Program-made: the position numbers and the translations under genes
Shown: positions 28,687-38,476 of the stretch, piece after piece
Numbering within the stretch: the stretch's first letter is position 1
Layout of the letters: the number at the start of each line of letters is the position of its first letter
Source: Bacteroidota bacterium
Lineage (GTDB): Bacteria; Bacteroidota; Ignavibacteria; Palsa-1295
Direction of reading: 5' to 3'
DNA: 49,313 bases
Assembly: GCA_030706385.1 (NCBI GenBank)
Contig: JAUZOQ010000013.1
Span: 1 to 49,313, forward strand
Notes under the pieces: model-generated
Told to the model about the DNA's origin: nothing
Seen by the model: only the letters and a program-made list of their open reading frames with translations
Databases searched by the model: none

Positions 28687-28790
28687 AGTATATCGTACGA
28701 AGAACAAACCCGAGTCCTCATATGGACAACGGCTTTCTTTGCCATAGATATCAGAACGTGCTGAAAATGCCGTCCGATAAATCCGAAGGA

Positions 28791-29021
28791 TCAATACTCG
28801 TTCAACTCGTCATCATAGTAAAACTCATCGGCCTCAGCAGAGTAGTCCGGCCAGATCTCCTCAATTGATTCGAACTGCTCTTCTTCGTCTTCAATCTCCT
28901 GCAGATTCTTGACGACAGCAGGCGGTGCGCCGATCCGTTCGCAATAATCGATAAGTTCTCCCTTGGTGGCAGGCCACGGTGCATCTTCCAGATACTGAGC
29001 AAGTTCAGGTGTCCAAAGCAT
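28791..29021 (-). CDS. DUF2795-type small acidic protein
   Basis: A 76-residue acidic protein beginning MLWTPELAQYLEDAPWPATKGELIDY, the typical opening of short DUF2795-like proteins common in Bacteroidota and Chlorobi. It continues with ESIEEIWPDY. No catalytic motif. The function is unknown. It lies 104 nt upstream of the BamA/TamA-type gene on the same strand. Confidence 0.75.
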   Translation of the reverse strand: MLWTPELAQYLEDAPWPATKGELIDYCERIGAPPAVVKNLQEIEDEEEQFESIEEIWPDYSAEADEFYYDDELNEY

Positions 29022-29191
29022 AGTCAGAAATAACCCCTTACGTTAAAAATGTGTGAAAGAATTTAAATAAGTATATCCGCGTCATTTAGGCATTTTGGAG
29101 CAATTTGGTTCCACAAATTCAGTTCAACGGTGAAAAAAAATGCACGCGTGCGAGTTTCGGTCTTCCAGGGTGCTGTAATGTTGCCGCAGGG

Positions 29192-30283
29192 CTAATCCCT
29201 TAGCCTCGGATCTAAAGCATCGCGTAAACCATCGCCTACTAAATTATAGCTGAGTACTGCAATGAAGATCGCCAGTCCTGGAAACACAGCAAGCCACCAG
29301 GCACTGATATTCCCTCGTGCATCATTAAGGACACTGCCCCAGGTCACTGTGGTTGGAGGCACACCAAATCCGAGAAAAGAAAGGCCTGCCTCTAGCAGAA
29401 TAGCGGATGCGATACCGAAGGCGGAGGTAACGAGTACAGGAGCCAGCGAATTCGGCAAGACATGTCTGAAAATCACTCGCTTATTTGATAACCCCAGAGC
29501 CGTAGCAGCTGCAACATATTCCATATTTCTAACACGCAAGAATTCTCCTCTGGTGAACCGAGCGATGTAGGGCCAACTTGTTAAACCGATCAAGATCATC
29601 ACCAACCAAATCGAACCGGTCTGGAACATAGCGACGACGGTGATAATCAGAAAGAATGTGGGGAAGGTAATTACCAATTCAATAAGCCGCGAAACAAGTA
29701 TATCCACCCAGCCCCCATAAAAGCCCGCTAGCGAACCCAGTATGACTCCGATAGAGATAGCAACAGACATCGAAAGAAATCCGATCGTGAGAGCTATCCT
29801 GGAACCGTGAATCATCCCGGCAAGCACATCCCTGCCGATGGCATCAGTACCTAAGATATGATTTCCTCCCGGGGGCGCAGTATTATTTACGAGATCCTGA
29901 TTTGATGAGCGCCATTTTATTGGCGGCCAAATTGTCGAACTCAATTTTCCCTGAGAATCAAGTTCCTTCCAATCTGCAGTAACAAGATCGGCATCCCAGC
30001 GATCCAACCCCAGGCCGACAAGATAATCCTTAAATACAGGGAAATAGAGTGTCCCATTGTACTTTGCCATGATTGGCTTATCATTGGCAAGAAAATCCGC
30101 AAAAATTGCAACAGCAAAAAGAAGGAATACTACATAAAGAGCTGCGAGTGCAATCTTATTCTTCTTAAACTGGTGCCTTACAAGGCTCCAAAACGATTGG
30201 TTTACAGCCTTACGCGACTTAGCATTGGATGCTTCTTCTTTCCGAGCCGCTTGTTGTTCAAGATCTTCTTTGTCTTTTGCCAT
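29192..30283 (-). CDS. oligopeptide ABC transporter permease, DppC/OppC type
   Basis: A 363-residue permease. A cytoplasmic basic/acidic N-terminus is followed by one helix, a long periplasmic segment, and the BPD_transp_1 domain. The coupling-loop (EAA) motif is EYVAAATALGLSNKRVIFRHVLPN; GTDAIGRDVLAGMIHGSR is typical of DppC/OppC. It pairs with the DppB-type gene 12 nt upstream. No ATP-binding subunits and no binding protein lie next to the pair; the binding lipoprotein at 12816-14555 is a possible partner. Confidence 0.93.
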   Translation of the reverse strand: MAKDKEDLEQQAARKEEASNAKSRKAVNQSFWSLVRHQFKKNKIALAALYVVFLLFAVAIFADFLANDKPIMAKYNGTLYFPVFKDYLVGLGLDRWDADLVTADWKELDSQGKLSSTIWPPIKWRSSNQDLVNNTAPPGGNHILGTDAIGRDVLAGMIHGSRIALTIGFLSMSVAISIGVILGSLAGFYGGWVDILVSRLIELVITFPTFFLIITVVAMFQTGSIWLVMILIGLTSWPYIARFTRGEFLRVRNMEYVAAATALGLSNKRVIFRHVLPNSLAPVLVTSAFGIASAILLEAGLSFLGFGVPPTTVTWGSVLNDARGNISAWWLAVFPGLAIFIAVLSYNLVGDGLRDALDPRLRD

Positions 30284-30295
30284 AATTATACCAAA

Positions 30296-31402
30296 TTAAG
30301 CAGTCTTCTTTGAGAATGCAATTCGAGGATCGACAACGGAGTAGAGAATATCAGCAAGTAACAGTCCTACTAGTGTCAATACTGCCGAAAGAGTAAATTC
30401 TGCCATGATTACCGGGTAATCTCTTGCTGTTAGAGCTTGGAAAGCAAGTTGCCCTACTCCCGGGACTGTAAAAATCGTTTCTATAATAACGGCACCGCCT
30501 ACAAGACTGGGAAGAATATAGGCTACGATTGTGACAATCGGAATTAGTGAATTGCGAAGAGCATGTTTATAGATAACAATCTTGTTCGACAATCCTTTCG
30601 CTCGCGCTGTACGAATATAATCCTGCCGAATAACTTCAAGCATAGATCCTCGCATCTGGCGAGAAAGGTAGGCAAAGCTGCCATAAGTGTAGGCCGCAAT
30701 CGGAAGAATCAAGTGCCAAATATAATCGAGGGTCCTAGTCATCCACGGATCATCTGGCGAACTGTTCATGGAGTGTAGTCCATTATTGGGAAACCATGCC
30801 AGAAAATCACCTCCGCCAAAAAAAATGATCGCCATCGTGGCTATCCAGAACGAAGGGAGCGAGTAGAGAATGAATACTGTTACAGTGCTGAACTTGTCGA
30901 ACCGGCTATTCTGATGCGTAGCAGAATAGATACCCAAAGGAATCGCAATAATATAGGAGAGGAAAATGGAAATGAAGGCCAGCAGAAAAGTAATGGGAAT
31001 TCGTTCTACAATCTTATCAAGGACATCCCTATTATCCTGAAACGACTTTCCGAAATCCAGCCTCATTAATGCGCCAACCCAAAGCGCATATTGATTATTC
31101 ATTCCATTCCATTTGAAGGTCCAACGTTCTCCTATGGGTTTTAATCTTCCCGTCGAATCTTTTTCATCAGTAAAGATTGTCCAGAACCAGACGGGCTTAT
31201 CGAGATGCCATTGAGCACGAATCTGATTGATCATCTGCTCATTAAGCTGCTGATTCCCTCGCATAGCGCCTTCTCCACCAACGCCAGCCTTTAATTCTGC
31301 CGGGTCTCCTGGCGCAAGCCGAGAGATGCCGAAACTAATTACAGTGATGAGAAAAAGCGTCGGAATAAATAGTAGCACCCGACGAATAATGTATTGGAAC
31401 AT
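30296..31402 (-). CDS. oligopeptide ABC transporter permease, DppB/OppB type
   Basis: A 368-residue permease starting MFQYIIRRVLLFIPTLFLITVISF, the standard DppB opening. The EAA motif is QDYIRTARAKGLSNKIVIYKHALRN, and GGAVIIETIFTVPGVGQLAFQA follows. The first periplasmic loop is longer than usual, which explains the extra ~50 residues over common DppB. It forms the membrane channel together with DppC. First gene of the two-gene unit. Confidence 0.93.
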   Translation of the reverse strand: MFQYIIRRVLLFIPTLFLITVISFGISRLAPGDPAELKAGVGGEGAMRGNQQLNEQMINQIRAQWHLDKPVWFWTIFTDEKDSTGRLKPIGERWTFKWNGMNNQYALWVGALMRLDFGKSFQDNRDVLDKIVERIPITFLLAFISIFLSYIIAIPLGIYSATHQNSRFDKFSTVTVFILYSLPSFWIATMAIIFFGGGDFLAWFPNNGLHSMNSSPDDPWMTRTLDYIWHLILPIAAYTYGSFAYLSRQMRGSMLEVIRQDYIRTARAKGLSNKIVIYKHALRNSLIPIVTIVAYILPSLVGGAVIIETIFTVPGVGQLAFQALTARDYPVIMAEFTLSAVLTLVGLLLADILYSVVDPRIAFSKKTA

Positions 31403-31510
31403 TCTAAACTTACAAATTAAAAGAGTCCGCCTGGCTTAAGTACCGTGACGACTCGGAATACAAAAATACCTCAAATATGCGAGCGCGCGTCGAAAACAAA
31501 AAAGTGCGCG

Positions 31511-32482
31511 TCACAAATACGGCTGAGATTGCATGAGATACCGCCGCACATAATCTTCAACAGCATTCTCGAGCGTTGTGAACTCATTGGAATACCCTTG
31601 CTTGCGCAGTTTCCCGATATCTGCCTGGGTGAAGTACTGGTACGAGGCCCGAATATCTTCGGGCATATCGACATACTTAATCTTCTTTTCCACACCCATA
31701 GCTGAAAAGAGCGATCCTGCCAAATCATTCCATGAACGAGCTAGGCCAGTACCTAAGTTAAATATTCCCTTTATTTCGGGATTATGAAACGACCACATTA
31801 GAACATCTACGCAGTCCTTGACGTAGACAAAATCTCGAAAGAATTCTCCATCCTCATAGCGGGTATTTGAGGATCTAAAAAGCTCAAGATTGCCCTTCAT
31901 TCGGACCTGATTGTATGCCTTATAGAGGAGGCTAGCCATCGCCCCTTTATGGTATTCGTTCGGTCCGAATACATTGAAAAACTTGAAACCGGTGCAGTGC
32001 TGGTCATACTCATTTTCGATCAGCCACTGATCGAAAATATGCTTCGAATATCCATATGCATTGAGGGGGCGATATTGGTTAATCTTTGCGTTCTCATCTG
32101 AAAATCCGAACGCCCCATCTCCATACGTGGCCGCACTTGAAGCATAGATGAACGGCTTTTCAGCCCAGATACTCCATTCCGCTAACTCCTTGCTAAAATG
32201 GTAATTATTTGACATCAAGTAGTCGACATTTCGTTCTGTAGTTGATGTACAGGCGCCAAGATGGATAACAGCATCGACATCATCCTTATCAATTTCCTCG
32301 TCCAAATATTCAAGGAAATGGTCTTTATGACAATAATCATCGAATTGCTTCCCTAGCAAATTTTTCCATTTTTCCGAGCTGTCAAGAGAATCAACGATGA
32401 GAATATCAGTAATACCATTCTCATTCAACCTTTGCAAGAGAACGCTTCCAATAAACCCTGCCCCTCCGGTGAGAATAATCAT
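31511..32482 (-). CDS. hldD: ADP-L-glycero-D-manno-heptose 6-epimerase
   Basis: A 323-residue short-chain dehydrogenase-like epimerase. The NADP-binding motif is TGGAGFIGS at 5-13; VIHLGACTSTTERN and the catalytic YGYSK (Tyr, Lys) follow. HldD converts ADP-D,D-heptose to the L,D form for the LPS inner core. Its presence shows that the cell makes heptose-containing LPS. It follows purA after 30 nt on the same strand. The C-terminal FTQADIGKLRKQGYSN is typical. Confidence 0.94.
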   Translation of the reverse strand: MIILTGGAGFIGSVLLQRLNENGITDILIVDSLDSSEKWKNLLGKQFDDYCHKDHFLEYLDEEIDKDDVDAVIHLGACTSTTERNVDYLMSNNYHFSKELAEWSIWAEKPFIYASSAATYGDGAFGFSDENAKINQYRPLNAYGYSKHIFDQWLIENEYDQHCTGFKFFNVFGPNEYHKGAMASLLYKAYNQVRMKGNLELFRSSNTRYEDGEFFRDFVYVKDCVDVLMWSFHNPEIKGIFNLGTGLARSWNDLAGSLFSAMGVEKKIKYVDMPEDIRASYQYFTQADIGKLRKQGYSNEFTTLENAVEDYVRRYLMQSQPYL

Positions 32483-32512
32483 GGACTGTCTTTGAGTTTG
32501 CTTCTCGATAGA

Positions 32513-33898
<1,386 letters not shown>

Positions 33899-33915
33899 TC
33901 AGCTTTCACCCTATT

Positions 33916-34227
33916 CTATCGCACTCCGAGAACATCCGAAAGCTTTGTCAGTTCGAGAAGATTCTTGAATTGAGCGCTCGGTTCTTCAATCTCCAGTGAG
34001 GCGCCGACGGATTGTGCCGCCTCGCGTGCCCCCAGAAGCATCCCAAGGCCAGAGCTATCTACAAAACCGACGGAGTGCATATTGATTATTACGTTGCTGA
34101 TAGGTCCGGCAGCAGTGATTTCTTCGCGAATCAGCTTCGCAAATTTCATTGCCTCAGCTCCGCCAGTCAAATCTCCGTTCAGATCCACCCGCAAAAGCCC
34201 ACCCTCTTTCGTAATGTTTGAGTTCAT
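33916..34227 (-). CDS. STAS-domain protein (anti-anti-sigma factor-like)
   Basis: A 103-residue protein made only of a STAS domain. The phosphorylation site DSSGLGMLLGA places Ser58 exactly where SpoIIAA has its regulatory Ser58. Such proteins bind an anti-sigma kinase when unphosphorylated. No RsbW-like kinase, phosphatase or sigma factor is adjacent, so its partner is encoded elsewhere. It starts 8 nt downstream of the secF stop and is probably cotranscribed with secDF. Confidence 0.88.
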   Translation of the reverse strand: MNSNITKEGGLLRVDLNGDLTGGAEAMKFAKLIREEITAAGPISNVIINMHSVGFVDSSGLGMLLGAREAAQSVGASLEIEEPSAQFKNLLELTKLSDVLGVR

Positions 34228-34235
34228 GGTGATAG

Positions 34236-35213
34236 TTAAACTGCTGTAACCACCTCTTTGGTTTTTGCTTTACCCGCGACTGATATGGTTTTCTTCTTGT
34301 CACGGTGCAGCCAATCGTAAGAAATAGCAGAAGCTACGAAAATCGATGAGTATGTTCCTGTAATAACACCAACAAGCATTGTAAATGCAAATCCGCGAAG
34401 CACTTCACCGCCCCAAATGAATAAAACAACCAGTGTCAGGAAAACTGTACCGGAGGTGATAATCGTACGCGGAAGAGTCTCATTAATTGCGCGATTCATA
34501 ATGGTCTTGAGATCTTGACCCTTATATTTTTTCTGATCTTCTCTGATTCGATCGTAAATGATAACGGTATCATTAACCGAAAAACCTACGATGGTCAAGA
34601 ATGCAGCCAACAAGGTTGAATTCATCTCAAGGTTGAGCCATGGAGCGATTCCATTAAAGATTACAGCGAAAGCGAAGGCAACGAGTACATCATGCACGAT
34701 TGCTATAACAGCACCCATGCCATAGACGAACTTGAAACGGAATGCTAAATATATTAAGATAACTATACAGGTGAAGAAAACAGCAAATAGGGCCTTCTGT
34801 TGAAGCTCCTTTCCTATTTTGGCACCAATATGAGTATTCTGCATTAACTGTGCAGAATTACTGGTGACTCCCTTTGCAATCGCGTCTTGAACTTTCTTCG
34901 TCGTCTCGGCTCCTGCCCCCGCGCCAGCTCCCCCTTCGCGAACTCGAATAAGGACCCCTGACTCATCTGAACCATAGTACTTAACTTCTGCACCTCTGAA
35001 TCCGCCGGCATCCAGAGCAGAACGAATATCGTCAATCTTTACAACTTTTTCAAATTTGAGCTGTACTTCGGTGCCACCGGCAAAATCGATGCCGAACTCC
35101 ACACCTTTAAAAAGGGCCCAGACGATCCCCGCAACAGTGATTGCAATGGACACAAAATACCATGTTCGGCGCTTGCCGATGAAATCGATGTTTGTCTTAC
35201 GAAAAAAGTGCAT
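34236..35213 (-). CDS. secF: protein translocase subunit SecF
   Basis: A 325-residue SecF. TM1 is followed by FGIDFAGGTEVQLKFE, and the transporter core has GFSVNDTVIIYDRIRE and NRAINETLPRTIITS. With SecD it uses the proton gradient to pull proteins out of the SecYEG channel. The periplasmic domain includes a short Gly/Ala run (GGAGAGAGAETT). It lies 89 nt downstream of secD; the two are separate genes here and not the fused SecDF form. Confidence 0.96.
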   Translation of the reverse strand: MHFFRKTNIDFIGKRRTWYFVSIAITVAGIVWALFKGVEFGIDFAGGTEVQLKFEKVVKIDDIRSALDAGGFRGAEVKYYGSDESGVLIRVREGGAGAGAGAETTKKVQDAIAKGVTSNSAQLMQNTHIGAKIGKELQQKALFAVFFTCIVILIYLAFRFKFVYGMGAVIAIVHDVLVAFAFAVIFNGIAPWLNLEMNSTLLAAFLTIVGFSVNDTVIIYDRIREDQKKYKGQDLKTIMNRAINETLPRTIITSGTVFLTLVVLFIWGGEVLRGFAFTMLVGVITGTYSSIFVASAISYDWLHRDKKKTISVAGKAKTKEVVTAV

Positions 35214-35302
35214 GTCGATTATGAATAAAATTTATTTTTTCAAGTTCACTTCCAGCGATTGTCGCGACAGCTTGAATCGCTATCTCTACTTCTCTGCTTA
35301 GT

Positions 35303-37333
35303 CTATCCAAATTTGATCGCTGTCGGAGCGCGCTCTAAGAGCAAATCAAAAATAATTCGGGTTATGACAATGGCCGTAAAAAGTGAGGCTGCAATACCGA
35401 TCATTAGTGTTACGGCAAATCCTTGGACGGTGCCAGTTCCAAACGAGTACAAGATTATACCCGAAAAGAAGGCAGTCAAATGTCCGTCGAAAATTGGGGC
35501 AAAGGCTCGCTTGTACCCATCATCAATTGCCAATTTGAGAGATTTACCATTCCCCAACTCCTCCCGTATTCGTTCATATATGAGAACGTTTGCATCCACG
35601 GCAATACCAACAGTCAGCACCAAACCTGCCATACCAGGCAAAGTCAGAGTCGCGCCGAATGTCGCCAATACTGCTAGTGTGAAAAGTAGGTTAACGATAA
35701 CAGCAATATCAGCAACGAACCCGCCAGTCACATAATAAAAAGCCATAAAAATAATGACTGCCAGGAAACCGAATATGATAGATTGAGTGCCCTTAGAGAC
35801 CGAATCAGATCCTAAAGATGGGCCGACTACTTGTTCCTGAATAATCTTAACTGGAGCCGGCAAGGCACCTGCCTTCAACACGATTTTCAAAAGATTCGCC
35901 TCTGCCAGATCTCTCATTCCGGAGATCTCAGAATTTCCACCCTCGATTTTTTGGTGCACGTTCGGGGCAGAGTATACTACACCATCAAGAACGATGGCAA
36001 TTTGTTTGTTGATGTTCTCACCCGTGACGCGAGCCCATAAGCGTGCGCCTTCGTCATCCATCTGCATCGTGACTACTGCCTTGCCGTCACGGCTATCCTT
36101 ATCGGCACCGGTGATATATTTACCGGTTAACTCAGGCTGGGAATTAAGGAAGTATAACTGGTAGAAATTACTTCCGTCTTTTCCCTTTTCAGGGCGGCTG
36201 AACGCAAATGAGAGTTCACCTTCGTAAAACGGTTTAATATCAGCACGATTCAAAATATCAAGAACAGATTTTCGATCCTGCTCACTAATATAAAAGACAC
36301 GCGGATCTTTTTGACTTTCACCTTTTCTTATATAGATGGAGAAGGGATGTTCCTTTTCGAATTTCGCGGCGGCCTGTTCTTTACTAAGTCCTGCATAGGC
36401 CAAACTATCTGCGATACGCGCTGAGTCATCAGGCGACATTTTCTGAGCGGTCTTCGCTGTGGAATCGACTTTGACTGTCGATGAATCTGCCTTTTTGGAC
36501 TTAACTGCGACGTCTTTCTTCTTTGCTACCCCTGCGGCTTTTGCAAGCTTGGAGCTATCGATCTTCGAAGTTGTATCGGCCTTGGCGACAAGAGAATCTT
36601 TCGCAGGAGCTTGGCCCATAAGATACTTATCAATATTATCAAGCACCCTACTGACGATTTTCGGATCCTTGAAGAGTTTGAACTCGAGCTGAGCCGTACC
36701 TTCCAGGAGTTGACGAACCTGTGCGGGATCCCCGGCACCCGGTACTTCAATAATGATACGACGGGTTCCGAATTTCTGAATCGTCGGCTCGGTCAGTCCG
36801 AACTGATCGATACGATTGCGGATAATCTCAATTGCGCGATCGACTGCTTCATCAGATCCGGTCTGCAGAGAAGCTGCTATCTCCTTGTCTTCGCCCGTTC
36901 GCACATCGCTAAGAAGGAAATAGTTTGCGAGAGACTTACCTTTCGGCGCGGCAATTTCGGCGAATTTCTTCACAAAGATCGAAACGACAGGCTCCTCCGA
37001 AATTATCTCTTCTGCACTTGTAGCGGCAAGGACTTGGTCGAAGATCGCATCCTTATTAGTTGCCTGCTCTTCGATAAACTTAAGAACATCCACTTCCATC
37101 GTGACATAAATCCCTCCACGGAGATCCAATCCCAACTTAATGGCTTTTTTCCCCGTAGATTTTATTGATTCGTCATTGGCGGCAATATATTGTGCCTTCT
37201 TAGCCGAATCCTTGGGACCAAAGGAGTTGATCGTAGAGCGGTACTCCTGGGATTGCCATGTAGGATACAATGCCCAGAGGGAACCGACAATGCATAAAAG
37301 AACAATGATAATGAGAGTGCGATGTTTCTTCAC
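35303..37333 (-). CDS. secD: protein translocase subunit SecD
   Basis: A 676-residue SecD read from a GTG at 37333. After TM1 comes LGLDLRGGIYVTMEVD (68-83), then the P1 domain (EVPGAGDPAQVRQLLEGTAQLEF) and the C-terminal membrane core with GIAVDANVLIYERIREEL. Residues about 241-300 form a low-complexity insert rich in Lys, Ala, Ser, Asp and Thr within the periplasmic head, absent from E. coli SecD. The gene precedes secF and the STAS gene. The 1.27 kb stretch without genes lies directly upstream. Confidence 0.96.
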   Translation of the reverse strand: MKKHRTLIIIVLLCIVGSLWALYPTWQSQEYRSTINSFGPKDSAKKAQYIAANDESIKSTGKKAIKLGLDLRGGIYVTMEVDVLKFIEEQATNKDAIFDQVLAATSAEEIISEEPVVSIFVKKFAEIAAPKGKSLANYFLLSDVRTGEDKEIAASLQTGSDEAVDRAIEIIRNRIDQFGLTEPTIQKFGTRRIIIEVPGAGDPAQVRQLLEGTAQLEFKLFKDPKIVSRVLDNIDKYLMGQAPAKDSLVAKADTTSKIDSSKLAKAAGVAKKKDVAVKSKKADSSTVKVDSTAKTAQKMSPDDSARIADSLAYAGLSKEQAAAKFEKEHPFSIYIRKGESQKDPRVFYISEQDRKSVLDILNRADIKPFYEGELSFAFSRPEKGKDGSNFYQLYFLNSQPELTGKYITGADKDSRDGKAVVTMQMDDEGARLWARVTGENINKQIAIVLDGVVYSAPNVHQKIEGGNSEISGMRDLAEANLLKIVLKAGALPAPVKIIQEQVVGPSLGSDSVSKGTQSIIFGFLAVIIFMAFYYVTGGFVADIAVIVNLLFTLAVLATFGATLTLPGMAGLVLTVGIAVDANVLIYERIREELGNGKSLKLAIDDGYKRAFAPIFDGHLTAFFSGIILYSFGTGTVQGFAVTLMIGIAASLFTAIVITRIIFDLLLERAPTAIKFG

Positions 37334-37474
37334 GATGTTTAATGAATTAAGTCTTCAAGTGCAAAAGACACCGCATAACACGAAATTTAGCAAAGCGGCT
37401 CCCGGAATTCGGGTTATTTTGCCATGCGAAAAAACTTTTTCCCACCCTTCTGTTCCCCGATCTGTCGAAAATAT

Positions 37475-37508
37475 GAAAACCCTGAACCTCGGAAGGCTCA
37501 GGGTTTTC
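37475..37508 (-). terminator. intrinsic terminator-like hairpin, copy 1
   Basis: An 11 bp perfect stem GAAAACCCTGA / TCAGGGTTTTC, with three further pairs (CCT/AGG) around a CGGA loop. On the minus strand it is followed by ATATTTTC, and on the plus strand by AATTAGTTTG, so direction rests mainly on its place at the end of the minus-strand module. It lies about 140 nt upstream of the secD start codon. Confidence 0.6.
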
Positions 37509-37509
37509 A

Positions 37510-37580
37510 ATTAGTTTGCCTTATCAACATACCGTTCTTGTCTAATTAAGAACGGATTCTTGTGAGCGGTGACGAAATTC
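37510..37580 (-). repeat. conserved RNA-like module, copy 1
   Basis: Shares with copy 2 an identical 20 nt block ATTAGTTTGCCTTATCAACA (37510-37529) and an identical 12 nt block CTTGTGAGCGGT (37559-37570), then a near-identical GAAATT flank. Between the blocks lies a hairpin CCGTTCTT/AAGAACGG that differs in sequence from the one in copy 2 but pairs equally well. Given as plus-strand sequence; read on the minus strand the order is block, hairpin, block, terminator. Confidence 0.75.
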
Positions 37581-37891
37581 AATTACCTATAGAGCAAGTC
37601 AGAACTCAGATCAATAGGACGATGCACTATTCTGATATTCCTCTTCCCTTAACATGATCTCATGCGTCTCATACATGACAAGGATCATTGAAAAATTAAC
37701 TACTTAATTGTGGTGAATCTCAAATCAAAACTAATGATTACGAGCACCTCCAAATCGGATTGTGCTCAAGAGATACATCCTAATCTGTGGGGGAAAATGC
37801 TTAAGTAGCCTAATGGGGTATACTTAAGATTCTCCGTGGCAACTTCTGCTAATTAACCGCGGCGACGATAAAGCATTTGTAACTAGCTGTA

Positions 37892-37925
37892 CAAATATAC
37901 GACGGAATCGCGAAAATGGTACCAA
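37892..37925 (-). promoter_or_regulatory. Bacteroidota-type promoter candidate for RNA 1
   Basis: On the minus strand, TTG (37923-37925), 23 nt, then TATATTTG (37892-37899). The -7 part matches TAnnTTTG exactly. The spacer is slightly longer than the usual 19-21 nt. Confidence 0.35.
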
Positions 37926-38019
37926 TTATTTTACAAAAAAAAGAGTAGGGATAACCGATTGAATCATAACAATATATGTGATATAGAACCGCCGGAAATC
38001 TACAAGCCGGTTGATTAAT

Positions 38020-38051
38020 AAAAAACTCCCCACTTCCTTAAAAGCAGGGAG
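38020..38051 (-). terminator. intrinsic terminator, copy 2
   Basis: A 10 bp stem CTCCCTGCTT / AAGTGGGGAG (two G-U pairs) with a 6 nt loop, followed on the minus strand by six T residues. This is a proper rho-independent terminator and fixes the minus-strand direction of the module. Confidence 0.75.
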
Positions 38052-38053
38052 CC

Positions 38054-38117
38054 ATTAGTTTGCCTTATCAACAAGCCGTCTTAAAGGAAACGGCACCTTG
38101 TGAGCGGTTGAGAAATT
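38054..38117 (-). repeat. conserved RNA-like module, copy 2
   Basis: The second copy: the 20 nt block at 38054-38073, a hairpin GCCGT/ACGGC (38075-38094), the 12 nt block at 38097-38108, and the GAAATT flank. It is directly followed by the terminator at 38020-38051. Sequence upstream on the minus strand does not visibly match copy 1, so only this 3' module is shared. Confidence 0.75.
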
Positions 38118-38438
38118 TTTACAAGATTCTTTAGGGTTGACATGCAACTAATTGAAATACAAGTAGTTTCGCAAAAAAATCCCTAGGGAATGTACCTCTT
38201 TTCAGCCGATTCTTACTTGAGCGCAACAATTCTCGTGTAAATCCCTCGATGTTGACCAAATTGGGCAATACCTAATAATACGCAAATCTTACAAATACAG
38301 ATTCCTTGGGACAGATCTGGCCCAGAGCGCCTCACTAGCAAAGTGGGAATCAGTCCAAGGCCCGTTCAACAGTGGAGAGAGTTTATTAGAACATGGATTC
38401 GATATCAATGCGCAAGTAAGATTTGACATGAATTGAGG

Positions 38439-38470
38439 TTGCAATGGAGGGTGATAATTTCGTATTTTTG
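38439..38470 (+). promoter_or_regulatory. Bacteroidota-type promoter for a plus-strand RNA
   Basis: TTG (38439-38441), 21 nt spacer, TATTTTTG (38463-38470), an exact match to TTG-N21-TAnnTTTG. Transcription would start near 38477. Confidence 0.5.
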
Positions 38471-38476
38471 TAAAAG

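Larger units (their letters stand above)
37475..37886 (-). ncRNA. candidate structured small RNA 1 upstream of secD
   Basis: A proposed minus-strand transcript of about 410 nt. The promoter element TATATTTG (TAnnTTTG form) is at 37892-37899 with a TTG 23 nt further upstream; the 3' end is the hairpin at 37475-37508. Within it are a multi-branched fold closed by AAATG/CATTT around CTTAAGTA/TACTTAAG and CCGTGG/CCGCGG, a GAGCAC/GTGCTC hairpin, and the repeated module. No tmRNA, RNase P, 6S or SRP landmark was seen. The limits are estimates. Confidence 0.4.

Noticed and set aside
28687-28794. Upstream extension of the BamA/TamA-type protein
   Set aside because: It would bury the signal peptide 36 residues inside the protein; the ATG at 28686 gives a normal signal.
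37475-37886. RNase P RNA, 6S RNA or SRP RNA
   Set aside because: None of the conserved sequence landmarks of these RNAs is present on either strand.
37510-38073. Two TTATCAACA sites as DnaA boxes of a replication origin
   Set aside because: They are one base off the DnaA box, only two in number, both inside the repeated RNA module, and no dnaA, dnaN or AT-rich unwinding region is near.
37510-38117. The repeated blocks as integron attC sites or transposon ends
   Set aside because: The paired RYYYAAC/GTTRRRY ends do not fit, there are no cassettes between the copies and no target duplications or transposase.
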